Of a stretch of 64,000 bases of DNA, positions 32,289 through 44,644 are shown piece after piece. The stretch's first letter is position 1. Each line of letters starts with the position of its first letter. Source of the stretch: Meconema thalassinum (taxonomy: Eukaryota > Arthropoda > Insecta > Orthoptera > Tettigoniidae); contig OX336388.2 in the NCBI GenBank assembly GCA_946902985.2, positions 133,364,346 to 133,428,345 on the forward strand. Direction: 5' to 3'. The notes beneath the pieces were generated by a model. The model saw only the letters and a list, made by a program, of their open reading frames with translations, was not told where the DNA came from and ran no database searches. Both the position numbers and the translations under genes were made by a program.

Positions 32289-33002
32289 TCTCTCTATATA
32301 TAAAAATGTAAATTTGTGTGTTTTTCTCTGAATTTCTACGGAAATATGAGTTGTTTACACGTTTCAGACTGTTTTATGATGGATGCGCGCGAAAATATTT
32401 TTTTTGTCTGTCTCTCTGTCTGTTCGTTTTTTGGTTTGTCTGTGGACAAATTTGTTCCCTTATAACTCGAGAACGGCTGGGTGTATCAACGTAAAATTTG
32501 GTACAGATATCCATCAGAGGCACGACACTAATCATTGATGTAACTCTTCTCCGTACCTCTCATAAACGGGGGCCTACCCCCTTAAAATACATGCTGAAAT
32601 AGGCGTAGAAGGACGAGACAAAACACATTTTCAGCCCCTCAATGTGAGAGACAAAACTCGGGTCCCCGAAAACCACATTTCAGGACCGAAGACCAACCGT
32701 TTTTGAGATATTCCCAGAAAACTAATTTAATTTAATAAACTAATGAACGAATGCAAGCCAGTAACCATGCCAACGGATTCTCAGAGGTCCATCTATTGCT
32801 GTAAGACGCAATGCAATTCCATTAATTACATTAGTGTGAAAGTTTGCAAACGGCTAGAAGGTTAACACGGAACCAAATTAAGCCGTAAAATTCATCAATA
32901 CGTATAATGCGCTTAAGGGGATCAAGGGGTACTCTAGAATTCTTTCACGCGATTTACACCTGCGGGTGTGGTACGGCAGGTCTATTATATTCCTATCCTC
33001 AT
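32289..33002 (+). mobile_element. Helitron-like element, 5' end and interior
   Basis: It starts TCTCTATATATAAAAATGTA directly after an A, as expected for a Helitron 5' TC terminus inserted at AT. It contains TATAACTCGAGAACGGCTGG, another common Helitron 5' block. From 32740 it matches 11870-12130 and 36040-36320. It is cut at about 33003 by a LINE tail, so its 3' end is not seen. Confidence 0.65.
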
Positions 33003-33712
33003 ATTATTCATTCATTCATTCATTTCGTATAGGCCATCTATGGACCGCGTCATTCCAACCGTCTCCTACTGGCTTTGAAGTTTGCCCTGTACGCCCGCAT
33101 TCGTTCTCGGTGGACTTCCTTCCGTTCCTGGGTCCAAATCTTTCCCGTTTTCAGCTTCGGTTTTTCTTGGAAACCTTTACAAGCTTGAAGTTTCCCTATG
33201 AGTTGGACGCACTCCTGAATGTCTGTTGGTGTAATCCCCACTTCTTTCAGATCTTTATCCAGTTCAATGAACCAGGCCCATTTTGTTTTCCTCTCCTGAA
33301 AGTAAGTTATGTTGCGGTTGGTCAGTCTCGCTGGGCTCATTCGTTTCACATGCCCAACAAATGGTAACCTTCTCTTCCGGATGACGTTGCTTATCTTCTC
33401 CATATGAGTATATAGGTCATGGTTATGCCGTCTTCTGAATTCCCCATTGTCTTTGATGGAACCCAATATCTTTCTCAAAATGTTTCTTTCTTTTGCCTCC
33501 AGTTTCTCGACCAAGCCTTTTTTGTTCATCGTGAGGCATTCAGAATCATGCAAGACCTCCGGACGGATGACACTGCAGTAATGTTTTAGTTTTGCGTTGA
33601 AGGATATTGACCTTTTCTTATGGATGTCCTTAGTTAAATGGTAGGCCATTTCCATTTTGCTCAAGCGCGATGTGAATGCTTCTTTCTCTGATAATATCCC
33701 TTCCCTGACCCG
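33003..33712 (-). pseudogene. 5'-truncated RTE-type LINE (same family as 56.4-59.9 kb)
   Basis: The minus-strand frame (33050-33763, real LINE portion from about 33710) starts SEKEAFTSRLSKMEMAYHLT and is nearly the same as the C-terminus of the element ending at 59831, including RKRRLPFVGHVKRMSPARLT and the end MRAYRANFKASRRRLE. The 3' UTR and the GAAT-repeat tail are shared. The first ~17 residues of the annotated open frame are flanking sequence. The copy lacks endonuclease and most of RT. Confidence 0.92.
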
Positions 33713-34010
33713 TCCTGAAAAGAAAAGTACATGGCCATTGGCTGAATAAAAAAAATAAAACAAGATGTTCAGTAAAGAACATATAGCCTACTTTCTCCTA
33801 AATGTATGAGTATAGTTATAACTCGTTGTTATTATCAAAGAGTATAATAGAACTATTCTTTGTTGAAGACCTTAGAAACGATTTACCTCTACCAAACGCC
33901 ACGACCTAGATAAAAACTGCTACCATCATTGAAGAAAGAAAGAAAGAAAGATAAGAAGTATATCAAGAATGTTATGGATCTGGAGACATAATCGACCGGA
34001 CTGGCGGCGT
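33713..34010. other. Unassigned spacer with (GAAA)n
   Basis: A short GAAA microsatellite lies at about 33930-33950. No other feature recognised. Confidence 0.5.
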
Positions 34011-34011
34011 G

Positions 34012-34232
34012 GCTCAGCGGTAACGTTCTCGCTTGCTGGGCCCTAGGTTGCAGGTTCGTATCCTGGCGCAGTCAACTGGCATTTGAGGGTGCACAAATGC
34101 GAGGGAGCCGTGTCAGTACATTTACTGGCACGTTAAAGATCCCCTTCGGGCCAAAATTCCGGCACCCCGGTGTCTCTAAAAGCAGCAGTAGTTAAAAGGG
34201 ATGTAAAACCAATAACATTATTATTATTATTA
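34012..34232 (+). mobile_element. SINE family 5 with complete tRNA-like head
   Basis: GGCGGCGTGGCTCAGCGGTA carries the A-box, GGTTCGTATCC the B-box; the core GAGGGAGCCGTGTCAGTACA and an (ATT)n tail follow. Other copies: 9670-9865 (truncated) and 60058-60262 (minus). Confidence 0.88.
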
Positions 34233-34379
34233 TTACGACCTGCCGTGGGCAACATCCAACTTTGAGTTGAGGCATGTCTTTACACGTCTGGTTGTGCATG
34301 GCTTTCACAACCCTAATTGAATTAACAAATCTTTCCATGACCCTACAGAGACGTGTGTATACAAACTATGTGGATATTT

Positions 34380-34900
34380 TCGATAATATAATCCTAACAG
34401 AGCGAGTGCATTCTAGCGGCCAGAATAAGAAACTTTTCAATAAAATCTGGAAGTTACCTTTTTGGCAGCTAGATGTCTCGAGTAAATCTGCTGGCGAATT
34501 GTGTTTTAATTAAATATATATTTTACACCATAATGTGGACAATATAACGCTTAATAACATTTTCAAGTAACGCAAAATAGGCTGTTACAAACCCTTTAAA
34601 ATAAAAAGTTAAAATGTATCGTAGTATCAACTTGTCATTCTTCAAATTCGATGCGCATAGAATGATAATGGTATAGTAATCAATGGATCCCCACGTAGAC
34701 TAGTCGGGACATCTAGTGATGAAATATCGAACAATATAATCCTAACAGAGCGAGTGCATTCTAGCGGCCAGAAGAAGAAACTTTTCAATAAAATCTGGAA
34801 GTTACCTTTTTGGCAGCTAGATGTCTCGAGTAAATCTGCTGGCGAATTATGTTTTAATTAAATATATATTTTACACCATAATTTGCACAATATAACGCTT
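34380..34900 (+). repeat. Local direct duplication (~170 bp, 345 bp apart)
   Basis: 34382-34556 and 34727-34900 are almost identical, sharing ACAGAGCGAGTGCATTCTAG and GGCAGCTAGATGTCTCGAGT. Only a few substitutions separate them, so the duplication is recent relative to most repeats here. The open frame 34274-34513 overlaps the first unit and has no recognised domain. Confidence 0.8.
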
Positions 34901-34957
34901 AATTTTAAAACATCTGAGTCATTACAAAACAATAAACATATAACATTTCAAGCAAAA

Positions 34958-35036
34958 AACCTAGCTCTGATCGGGTTTGAACCATAGGCATCTGAGCGAC
35001 AGGCTATCGCTCTACCACTGAGCTAATTGTGTCAAC
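34958..35036 (-). tRNA. tRNA-like sequence, probable pseudogene (Gly GCC-like anticodon arm)
   Basis: The minus strand has TAGCTCAGTGGTAGAGC (D-arm/A-box), a perfect 5-bp anticodon stem (AGCGA/TCGCT) with loop TAGCCTG (anticodon GCC) and GGTTCAAACCC (B-box). The T stem is mismatched and the acceptor ends do not pair, so it is more likely a pseudogene or a SINE head than a working tRNA. Confidence 0.45.
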
Positions 35037-35274
35037 GAATATCGTTCTATTTAAAATGACTTACATAGAACTTGTTAGCAAATAATGATTTATACTAAAC
35101 GATATCATCACTGGAGTATATTATTTATATATAAAGCATTTCATACAAAGTTTATTTATTTTTTATCAGTACGCTATATTGCATTCAATACTCAAATTAG
35201 TGAAATATAAGTCAGGCACAAGATATCCGCTGCCATCTTGTCTTATTACTGAATCAGTTCAGCTTTTTAAAATC

Positions 35275-35885
35275 ACGTCTGCACTATAGTATTACAAAAT
35301 AAACTTTTAATTTCGAACGTGCCTCTTCCTTTAGAACAGTTAAAACGATTCTCGGCTCGATAATCGGAACTGGTGGGTCCCATGATATGGATTATTAAGT
35401 TTGCATAATTCGCACGGCCGCCATCCTGAAATGGTATGGCGGACGACCTTGTAGTTTGGTCACAAGACGCATCCTATACGAAGGTATGTTGTTACCAAAT
35501 TTGGTAGAGATCGGATGATTTGGTTAGTCGTTATTTGATTTTACGTTTTGAACGTTTGAGTGGCCGCCATTCAGTTTTAGTAAAGATGGCGGCGATATAA
35601 AACATGACACTGAGGTGTCCTTTGCTAGTGCTACCTTTGTACCAAATTTCGTTCAATTCGCATTCACCGTGTTCGAATTGATAGGGGGGGACAGACATTC
35701 AGAGTACACACACTCACACACACACAGACACACACACACACAGACTCACACACACACATACACACACACACACACAGACTCACACACACACATACACACA
35801 CACAGACAGACACACTTTTTTTCGCCCTGTGTTGATCTCATAAGTCTACTTTCATTTTTTGCAAAAATCAAAAGTAGGCTAATAA
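35275..35885 (+). mobile_element. HINE-like element, copy 9 (divergent core)
   Basis: It ends with a long CA/CACAGA tract (35700-35815), GTTGATCTCATAAGTCTACT and the palindrome TCTACTTTCATTTTTTGCAA / TCAAAAGTAGGCTAA. The core differs from the other copies but keeps GCCGCCAT motifs. Its left end was not found. The open frame 35615-36049 is a chance frame through the CA tract. Confidence 0.55.
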
Positions 35886-35889
35886 TTTC

Positions 35890-36325
35890 TCCCTATATTA
35901 TATTATTATTAGTATTATATTATGGCGTACAACGACGAGACAAATCCCCTCGGTGCCAGCAACAAAACTCGGGGGCCCTAAAGGGTCCTCGAAAACTATA
36001 TTATAAGGCTCTAAATCCAACAGTTTCTGAAATATTCTCAGAAAACTAATTTAATTTAATTTAACAAACTAATGAAGGAATGCAAATCGGTAACCATGAG
36101 AACATTATCTAAAGGGGTGGCATACAACTTTCCATCTATTTCTGTAACAAGGAATGTCACTCCATTTATTACATTTCTGTGAAAGTTTGCAAATGGCTAT
36201 AAGGTTATCACGGAACTAACGTAGACCGTATAATTCATCAATGCAATTAAGTGGGTGAAGGGGTAACCTAGGATTTTTTCATGCAATTTTCACGTTCGAC
36301 ATATAGTACAGAAGGTCTATTATAT
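35890..36325 (+). mobile_element. Helitron-like interior fragment
   Basis: Matches 32660-32990 and 11870-12130 (TCAGAAAACTAATTTAATTT, GGCTATAAGGTTATCACGGA). Neither end is present. 36330-36680 shows nothing recognisable. Confidence 0.6.
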
Positions 36326-36689
36326 CTCCAAACAGCAACATTATTTTCAAAAATTCCTGAATTGAACTATCATTTTTTGCGGCTTTTAGGAATTTGGGCA
36401 ATTTGAGTCTAGAGAACCTGAATTTTCATGCACCACAAGCCTTTATAATTTATGAAAGGGGTCTTCCTGTGTATGGGCAACTAGCACAACGTAGAGGGTC
36501 AGTTTTTATGTGACGTGTATTGCGTTTCGTTTACAAGACTTTCAATTGTATTTCACGTCAGGAAGTACACGTTAGGTGAATTTAGTCTGAGAGCACATTT
36601 TAACTTTTTTTTTTGTCGACATAAGGGTTGATCATAAGGATGATTTTATTTGATACTGTGTGGTAGATATACCCATATTTGGATATCTG

Positions 36690-36870
36690 GATAATATGTT
36701 GTAGACAATAGAATTGTCTGTCTGTCTTTCTGTGTATCTTTATGTACGCCTATAACTCGTGTTCGGATGCTTGGTGCATCTTAAAATTAGGTATGGTAAC
36801 CATGAGAGTCAATACACCAATCATTTATAAAACTCTTCACCGTACTTTTCATACAGTAGAAGGGTGGATA
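36690..36870 (+). mobile_element. Second Helitron-like 5' fragment
   Basis: GTCTGTCTGTCTTTCTG followed by TATAACTCGTGTTCGGATGC and AACTCTTCACCGTACTTTTC parallels 32400-32575. It is degraded. From 36870 to 37390 nothing was recognised. Confidence 0.45.
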
Positions 36871-37399
36871 TAGAGAAAAACTTCTCAATATATGCTAAAA
36901 TATGCGAAATATAAAAATTATACTACTGAAATAATATATATGATAAATAATCAACAAACCAACAAATAAAAAATACAACTTGCCGGTGAAATAATGTGAC
37001 GATGCATAATCGTAAAACAAAGGAATCTTCGTGCAGTAGAATCTGCATCATAACATTTTGAAAACTGTTATCTTCCCCTGCAAAATTCTATTTTCAAGTC
37101 TATTTTATATTCTCGTTCCAAGTGGCATTCATGATTATCCAGGAGCAGCAGGATTAATGACAAAACTGAGCTTCATTGAAGTCTGCATTGTAAAAGCACT
37201 TGAACTTTATACACTATGAATAATTCAACACGTCATAGGTCATCCTCCTGGGTTTATAATCACATTTCCCTCTGGAATTCCATTTTATTCCACTTGAATG
37301 TTAAAATCCTTCCCCCGTTCCAGCAAAATTCCTTGTATATGATAGCTGGGGTGAATTCAAATTAAGTAGAGGTATTTAAACTCCATGAGCAGCTCCAAA

Positions 37400-38745
37400 T
37401 CTACTTCCCGTTTGGAAGCGTGCGAAGTTAAGAGGAGTTAATGAACAATTTATTGTGTTTAAAGCTACGGTACCGTATTCCAACGAAATTTCAGCAATTA
37501 CGTATTCTTCAACAATAAAATTGAGAAGCGCTGAGTAAGGTGTAAGGCAAGGCTGCAACTTATCACCCATACTTTTCAGTCTTTACATTGAACAAGCAAT
37601 GAAGGAAATTAGAGAAAAAATTAAAGTAGGAGTGAAGATTCAAGGAGAAATAATTTCAACTCTGAGATTTGCTGATAACATCGCTATCTTGGCTGACACA
37701 CCCGAGGGTTTGAATGCGTTTTTGAATGGAAAGATTTCATGATGAAAATTAATAAATGTAAAACAAAAATATTGAAAAGCAGCCGAAATAAATCAGAAAC
37801 CCCTATGGACATCAAATTGGCAGGTGAACAGCTAAAGGAAGTAGGAGACTTAGGAAGCAAAATAACCAGTGATGGATGAAAAAAAGGAAGCTTGTAGTTT
37901 AACGTGACCGTTAATCTGTAGATCACAAGCCACGGGACCTCCTTTTTACGTGGAATCCGAACCACAGGACACGGCATTTCACTTCGAAAATCTCACATGC
38001 ATTGACCGGGAATCGAACCCGGACCGCCTTGGTGAGAGGCATACAGCTAGACCGCTGAGCCACCACGCCCCTGTGATGGATGAAGCAAAGAGGGTATAAA
38101 AAGTAGGTTGGCTCAGGCAAGGAAAGCATTTCTACAAAGAAAAAAGGAATCTGTTGACATCGAATATAGATTTAGGTATTAGGAAGTCATTTTTGAAAGC
38201 CTTTGTCTTGAAAGTGAAACTTGGACTATTAGTGCAGCAGAAAAGAGGAGAATTGAAGCTTTTGAAATGTGGTGTTATAGGAGAATGATGACGATCAGAT
38301 GGGTAGATAGGGTTACAAACGAAGAGGTATTAAGACGAGTGGGAGAAGAGAGATATTTCTGGCGACTACTAATGAAGAGAAGAGATAGGTTGGTAGGACA
38401 TACTCTAAGACACCCAGGAATAGCAAGCAAGGGTCGAGGTCAAGAACTGTAAGGGTAGACTAAGGTTAGAATATGTGTGGCAGCTATGTAGAGATGACAC
38501 AATTAGCTCAGGACAGGGAGGCATGGAGAGCTGCATCAAACCAGTCAAAAGACCGAAGATTCAAACAACAACAAATGGAGGATATACCATGAAAAGAAAA
38601 GAGGTTAAACAGATTGCCTCAGATGTAGGGTGTGGCAGCTATGTAGAGATGACACAATTAGCTCAGGATAGGGAGGCATGGAAAGCTGCATCAAACCAGT
38701 CAAAAGACCGAAGATTCAAACAACAACAAATGGAGGAGATAACAT
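37400..38745 (+). pseudogene. LINE 3' portion (RT fingers/palm to tail) with SINE and duplicated tail
   Basis: The frame near 37530-37735 reads GVRQGCNLSPILFSLYIEQ and LRFADNIAILADTPEGLNAF (FADD box with D to N at the second Asp). After stops and a SINE (37881-38072) the element continues with AQARKAF-type sequence, then 38267-38452 MWCYRRMMTIRWVDRVTNEE and RRDRLVGHTLRHPG. The 3' end is tandemly duplicated: units begin TGTGGCAGCTATGTAGAGAT at 38476 and 38631 (155 bp apart) and both end in CAACAACAAATGGAGGA. It is the same family as 60411-61000 (minus). Confidence 0.85.
37881..38072 (-). mobile_element. tRNA-derived SINE, family 4 (minus), 12-bp TSD
   Basis: GTGATGGATGAA flanks it at 37869-37880 and 38073-38084. 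The minus-strand head GGCGTGGTGGCTCAGCGGTC and B-box GGGTTCGATTCCC are close to a real tRNA. At about 190 bp it is the most compact SINE here. Confidence 0.92.
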
Positions 38746-38759
38746 GAAAAGAAAAGAGG

Positions 38760-39115
38760 TGTGACCTCTCGCAGTATCAGGAAGGTTGTGACAATGACCA
38801 ATTATAGCTGGAAAATGAGACACTGTAGGCCACGTATTGTACCCGTTCGTCCTGGGGATGCGATGACCCATCTGCTATTACATCGCATTCCTGGAGTTCC
38901 AGGACAGAGCGGAGTTAAATGAACCTCTAGTCAAATAAGGAATGTGTCGGAAATTCAGCTGAGATATCGAAAAAGCAGAGGGTAACACGAGACAAAGTAT
39001 CTCTAGGGTCGTTACGGGCTTAAGTTTAATAAAAAAAATTGCAAATATAAATGGGCGCCATCAACTGAACTCCTAGCAAACCACATCCTTTCCGGTTAAG
39101 CCTTAATCAAGACAA
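38760..39115. other. Unassigned spacer
   Basis: No gene or known repeat recognised. Confidence 0.5.
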
Positions 39116-39119
39116 GGAA

Positions 39120-41110
39120 AGAAAAAGGAAAATCACACCATCATCAGATCACAACTAAGATAAAAACAAATTTATTTCACTTTGATAGTCAGACAGACAT
39201 TTTAAATATTCATCCTACCTGAGAGCATGGTCGAATGCCAACGTTAAATTGTCATTGTCCAAAAATCGAACCATCTCTTTTCTAATCAAAAGTATTTAAT
39301 CCACATAAAACGTGAAAAATCTCTAAAGTTCTCTTGGATTCTCAGGATCACCGTAGCACTATGTCTTTCGTCACTGACATTCGTGATACCTGAGACCTAA
39401 TTTCTCTTTAAATTAACATCATGAATGTGGATTTGAAAAAATTATTAATCTGCCTAAACACACATATTATAATCACATATTTCAAATATCACGTAATTTA
39501 TGGCTTGCATGGCATAATTCAAATGTTGAATACGTTAGTAAAATGCTCCTAAACATCGAATAATTAGTTTACACTATTTACATTGTCATTAATAATTGCT
39601 TGTTTGTGAATTACAGAAAATCCACTGCTCATTGGTTGTAATCATCATCATCAAAGTTAAATATTTCTCACATTAATTCTCATCTCAAAATTCAACATAT
39701 TCCTGTTAGAATTATTAACTCATCACCATTAAATCAATTAAATGAAAATTATTATCATCACTTCATTATACTTTCTAATTATTAACACACTCTTATTTTA
39801 TCATCTCCTTCAGATTAAATCATCTTAAATCATCAATATAAATCGTTTAATTCCTCAACTCAAGTTGCAATTCCTTTAACTCATATCTTAATTAAATGTA
39901 TTTAAATCCATATAAATTCATTAATCATCAGCTTCTTTAATTAATTATCACCTTCTAATTCAGTTATTCATCATCTATCCAATCATCTATTAATTTATTT
40001 AAATCAGTTTATTTATTCAACCTTTAATTCATCCATTTATTTAATTCATTGATTTATTCCAAAATTTAATTTATCAATTTATTTAAATTTTATTCTTCTG
40101 GTTATTTAGATTTTTATTATTTCATCTAGTCGTTCTGATTTTTATTTCATTAGGTCAGATCATTAATATGCTTAAATTTCAGATTATTATCTCATTAATT
40201 ATTATTATCAGAAAATCTTGTATTATCAACTTTATTTATTTGTTTAATTTCCTAACAAAATGTTTAATATGGGTTATAGAACGTTGTCCTACAGTTTTAT
40301 CACTTCCAAGTTATATCTCGTATTTAATTATCATGCCAAAAAATATTATTGCCTTCACGACATCACGTTGGATCTGACTATCCACAACTACATTATATAT
40401 CCTCACTTCTTCAAATATCACATTTGAATACCACAATTATTCCACAAAACTCCATAAATATTCAGCGCATACAGCATGAATCTCAAAAATTACGCTAGAC
40501 TGGGTTCGACAACCTCATGTCTGCCTCAAAATACATTAGCAACATTGCAACTATCACTTGGCAACTTCTACAAAATGCCTATCACAAACTTCACTTAACC
40601 ATGTTGCATGATCTACAAAAAATATATAACTGGCTTCAAATTTTCAACGCACACAATCTCCAATAACTGTAATTATTTTGATCACATCTAGACAACTTCT
40701 TAAACTATTAGAAAAAATATTACCTTAGTAATTCAAGATCTGCTTTCAAATAGCATAAATTCTCTTACAATTCTCATAATTCACATCACAGAAAAACACC
40801 AATGTGCTATAATCTCTCATATCAAAATATGCAATACTGATCTGCCTTAAAATAAATCTGACCATTAATGATTCATCTTACAAGATTCAATTACTTTAAA
40901 TCCTTCTCAAAGGTATCAAACACAATTATAAAAATCATCAAAAGCATCAGCTGTACCAGCTGTTAAACTGAAAGTACTCTCAAAAGAGTATAGCAACAAA
41001 ATATTGGATTGGCAAACAAGAATTACAAATGTAACCCTGCTGACATTTATCTTTACTTTATTTAACAAAATTTCGACTGATATGTGACTAGTAGTTCCTT
41101 GTTTGATTCT
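39120..41110. other. ~2-kb G-poor, strand-asymmetric, gene-free region
   Basis: On the + strand G is scarce while C is moderately common, so the minus strand is purine-rich over about 2 kb, with recurring ATCATC and TTAATT words. There is no open frame of note. It could be intronic or untranslated sequence of a strand-biased transcript, or the interior of a noncoding retroelement derivative. Confidence 0.5.
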
Positions 41111-41159
41111 CTTACAATCTCAAGTACACTCGGATGATAAAAATGAGTCCCTCAATGGC

Positions 41160-41300
41160 AAGTAAGATGAGTAACCACCATACAATCGTATAAATACGAA
41201 AGACCTCGCCCCGTCGTCTAACATGATAGTGCCCTGAACGATGGGTAAGATGAGTAACCACCATATAATCGTATAAATACGAAACACCCCATCTCGAAGA
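41160..41300. repeat. Two-unit ~86-bp tandem duplication
   Basis: AGATGAGTAACCACCATA, then AATCGTATAAATACGAAA, occurs at about 41165 and again at about 41250. Confidence 0.6.
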
Positions 41301-43350
41301 CTAAATGAGTGAATGTACCAGATCGGAATCAACAAGTCTCTAGTTGTCATATAAAAGCGATATTCATTCACTAAAGTGAATAACATCTTAATATCTCCAA
41401 ACAATCCAATGGAAAAAATCCCTACTGAAGAATAATACACACTCGCTAGTATGCAATGAACTGACGAAGTAATTTAGATAATCAATTGCAGATCACGAGT
41501 TCGAAATACTCGTCACACAAAAAAACTATTCATGAAAACTATCCTTGCTGGAAAAATGTCTAAAAGACCAAACATCTGCTTAATAAAGCCAACCAATGGT
41601 GAGAATATCGTATAATGATGCCTGCCATATCATATGGTCACGCCATATTCTAGCAAAATTCGAAGCATATAAAGTCAAAGCCATGTCTAAATAATCGTAT
41701 CACTCCTATTAGAAAAATATACATGTGTGCCCATTATTCATGAAAATAATCGTATCAGAAAGTTATAACTCTTACAGTACCTTCTCATAATCAGCTGTTA
41801 TTAAATTTCAAAGATCGTCGATTATCCTTATGTAATGAATTTCTCGAAAGATCGGCGTGAATATCATTCCACCCTCGCAATGACGATTGCCTTCAAATCC
41901 CAAGTGAATCAGCTGGTGGACCTCCTCCTCTTCAGGAATCGAATCCATCGCTCTGTGGTGCCATCGCGTCTCTGTCTGCGTTTACTCCGACATGATAAAC
42001 TGCTGGTTATCCATAGCGGATACTGTCCAAATCCTCACGAAAAAGTTCATAGAAACAGCGTACTCCATATTCCTCTTCTACGTTACGCCACTGTCCCATA
42101 AAATGTTCGGTTTGAGTGTTGAAAGTTCAATCTCCACAGCGGTTTAGTCTCACTTGCAGAAAATAAATTTTATTTATGAGAGTGTCTAAGTTTATGAAAC
42201 ACCCTGTATCTGTGTTCGTACTCGGTATTTTATAACACTTCATAAGAAAGAATTGCATTAATGCACGTGCTAATGTTCATAAGTGCATATGCCTGTAACA
42301 TTTCGTTTGCCTAAAATCGTTAATGTTACTTGGACCCTATGGTCGCTCTGCATGTTCCGTTATGGAATGCATAGTCGTAATGTCATTGAATAACTATGTT
42401 CATTTGAAGTTCACAGTTGCAGTATCTCGTAACTATCTGCCTGTACAATTCAATTACTGAATATAAGTCCCAACTCAATGTTATAATGAAGTTCAGCTTC
42501 CATCATATTGCTTGCGTATAAAATTGGAAATAACCCGCTCGTCTCTACTGCAATGTTCTAGAATAATCTCCGCCTAAAGCTGGCCTCGCCATGCCGCTCT
42601 GCTATGCTGTTCTGCGTTACCAAAATGCAGCTTGAAATAAAGTTCTCCAACTACTATTACAGTGCTGTTCTAAACCCCGGCCTTCTCATGCTTGCTTGGC
42701 CCGTACAGCTGGTGTCGTAACCGGTATTCACGCTGCCTACTGCGGGTGTCTGCCTGGCTCACTGACCTACTTCCCGTTCTCTGCTTGGTGAAGTCAAACT
42801 GTCGCTTTCACGTTCCGTGACAAATGCTGTTCGCTGCGCGACTTTACCATACGCTCGGCATATGTCCTACTCAGCTCGCTGTACTTGACTCTCTTGCGAA
42901 TAGAACTCCACTCTCTTGCTAACTGAGCTCGACTGACTGTCTCTGGACTGCATTGACCTGCACCTCCCTGGCGCAGTCACGTGACGTTCTCCCCATCTCT
43001 GTGGTCTTGCGTCACAAATATAATCTCGAACCCCGATCGTCTCGGCTATTAAGTTATACAATAACTTAAGGGTTATCTGTCTTCCTTCAAATTATTACCA
43101 TATATAATGCGTGTTATATCTTCTCTTCTGATATGTTTAAATACCATGTTCCATATAGATCTTAATAAAGCTTCATAATTCCATCCATAATTCCATCTGC
43201 TTGACTGCTGTCAGTGCCTTCTTAATCCTAGACCTTCTACGTCATCTTGACATTCCTCTTGACTCGATCTGAGCACTATCTTCTCATAACTCTTCCCATA
43301 ATCACAACTACGGCTTAATGTCTGCTGGCGTAGCCGATAGCCTCAACTAG
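41300..43350. other. Gene-free region; GC-richer block 42540-43060
   Basis: No coding sequence recognised. 42540-43060 is markedly GC-richer and rich in CTGCCT/CTCGCT-type words and might be a promoter region or an old LTR, but I could not support either. Confidence 0.4.
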
Positions 43351-43369
43351 ATATCGGGTACAGTATACA

Positions 43370-43495
43370 TTAATACCATCTAACTCGGAAGAGAACACGA
43401 GATGACCAAGGGAGGTGGGCAGGATGGATAACAAACAAGTAAGTGGAAGCAATGCCAGACTCAGCAGGTCCCGCTACAGTAGTTGTGAGCACCTT
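43370..43495 (+). repeat. Dispersed repeat R fragment
   Basis: GACCAAGGGAGGTGGGCAGG and GTGGAAGCAATGCCAGACTC match 17520-17620 with a shortened end. From 43500 to 43820 nothing was recognised. Confidence 0.55.
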
Positions 43496-43829
43496 AGGAC
43501 ATGTGATCCCGTGAAGTAGCATGGTGATCGCAATTAAATTAATTATTCCCATGATAATTCAGAAACACAAAAATATGAATTGGCCAAGTGTTCGACTCTC
43601 ATGTTTGCATTAACAACTCTCATTGTTCACAGTGTATTACTGGTCTTAGTTGAATTATTCAACAGGTTCATGAATACGAACAAGTATTATCCCCGAGAGA
43701 TCCAACAGCTGTTTACCTTTCTCATCGTCTGCTATTAGCTTTCTTATGATCGACTTAAACCCTTTAAATTTAGCTTATAAACTCCGTGTCGTTTATTCTA
43801 AACGTTGTCTCAGTTGAAATTTCAATATA

Positions 43830-44590
43830 ACATTGGCTCGGAAATACTTGTAGAAGAAAATTCTTGCAAATATTTGGGCGTTCACGTAAGGAATGATATG
43901 ACATGGAGCAGTCCTGAAGGATGTGTAGTTTCTTAAGCTTACAAATCCCTGCACTCTGTAATGAGGGTAGTAAAAGGAAGTAGTACCTCTGCTAAAGAAT
44001 TAGGATATTTGTCACTTGTAAGAACTATTCTGGAATACTCCTTGGTGGTTTGGGATCCATATCAAGTAGGGATCATAAATGAGTTGGAAATGGTACAAAG
44101 AAATGTCGCTAGATTTGTGCTCAGTGACTTATATACCAGGAGCAGTGTGAGCCGTATGTTAAAGAAATTTGGGTGGGAATCACTTGAGGCTAGGAGGATG
44201 AAATCTAGACTCTGCGCTAAGTACAACACGTATACTAATCAACCAGCATGGGGTGAGCTTAGCAAACGTATGGAAAAGCCTACTTACATGGGTAGGAGCG
44301 ATCATCCTTTCAAAGTTAAGGGCCGACCACAGCGAACAAATTATGGTAAATATTCTTTCGTAAACCGTGCCATTGATAACTAGAACTCTCTACCTGCCGC
44401 AGTCCAAGCCTTTTCCCAAACATATAGGTGTGTTTAAGAAAGACTGACTATATGTGTAAATACTCCAGTTTAATTGTTATTGAATTGTTATGTATAATTA
44501 TTTATTTGTTATGTATATCCAATTCGCCACCGGGAGACACACCCCCAATTGCAAATAAATGAATGAATGAATGAATGAATGAAAAAGAAT
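43830..44590 (+). pseudogene. CR1/L2-type LINE 3' remnant
   Basis: It starts near 43838 with EENSCKYLGVHVRNDMTWS, has a stop at about 43934, and continues open from 43961 to 44380: SLVRTILEYSLVVWDPYQV, RNVARFVLSDLYTRSSVSRM, GWESLEARRM and YGKYSFVNRAIDN. A stop replaces the Trp usually found before NSLP. This block order is the thumb/C-terminal region of CR1/L2-like reverse transcriptases. The 3' end is a (GAAT)n run at 44560-44580, as is usual for such elements. Confidence 0.85.
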
Positions 44591-44644
44591 TCTACTTGCA
44601 TACGTTTCAGACGAAAAATATTGCTGTTGCTACGATATTTTACA

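Noticed and set aside
34958..35036. Functional tRNA-Gly gene
   Set aside because: The anticodon stem is perfect but the T stem and acceptor stem do not pair, so I list it only as tRNA-like.
35615..36049. 144-residue frame with a His-Thr-rich repeat
   Set aside because: It is a read-through of the CA/CACAGA microsatellite at the end of a HINE-like element.
42101..43350. Possible LTR starting TGTTCGGTTTG on the plus strand (or ending there on the minus strand)
   Set aside because: A primer-binding site match, a second LTR and any gag or pol coding were not found, so TG at one end is not enough.
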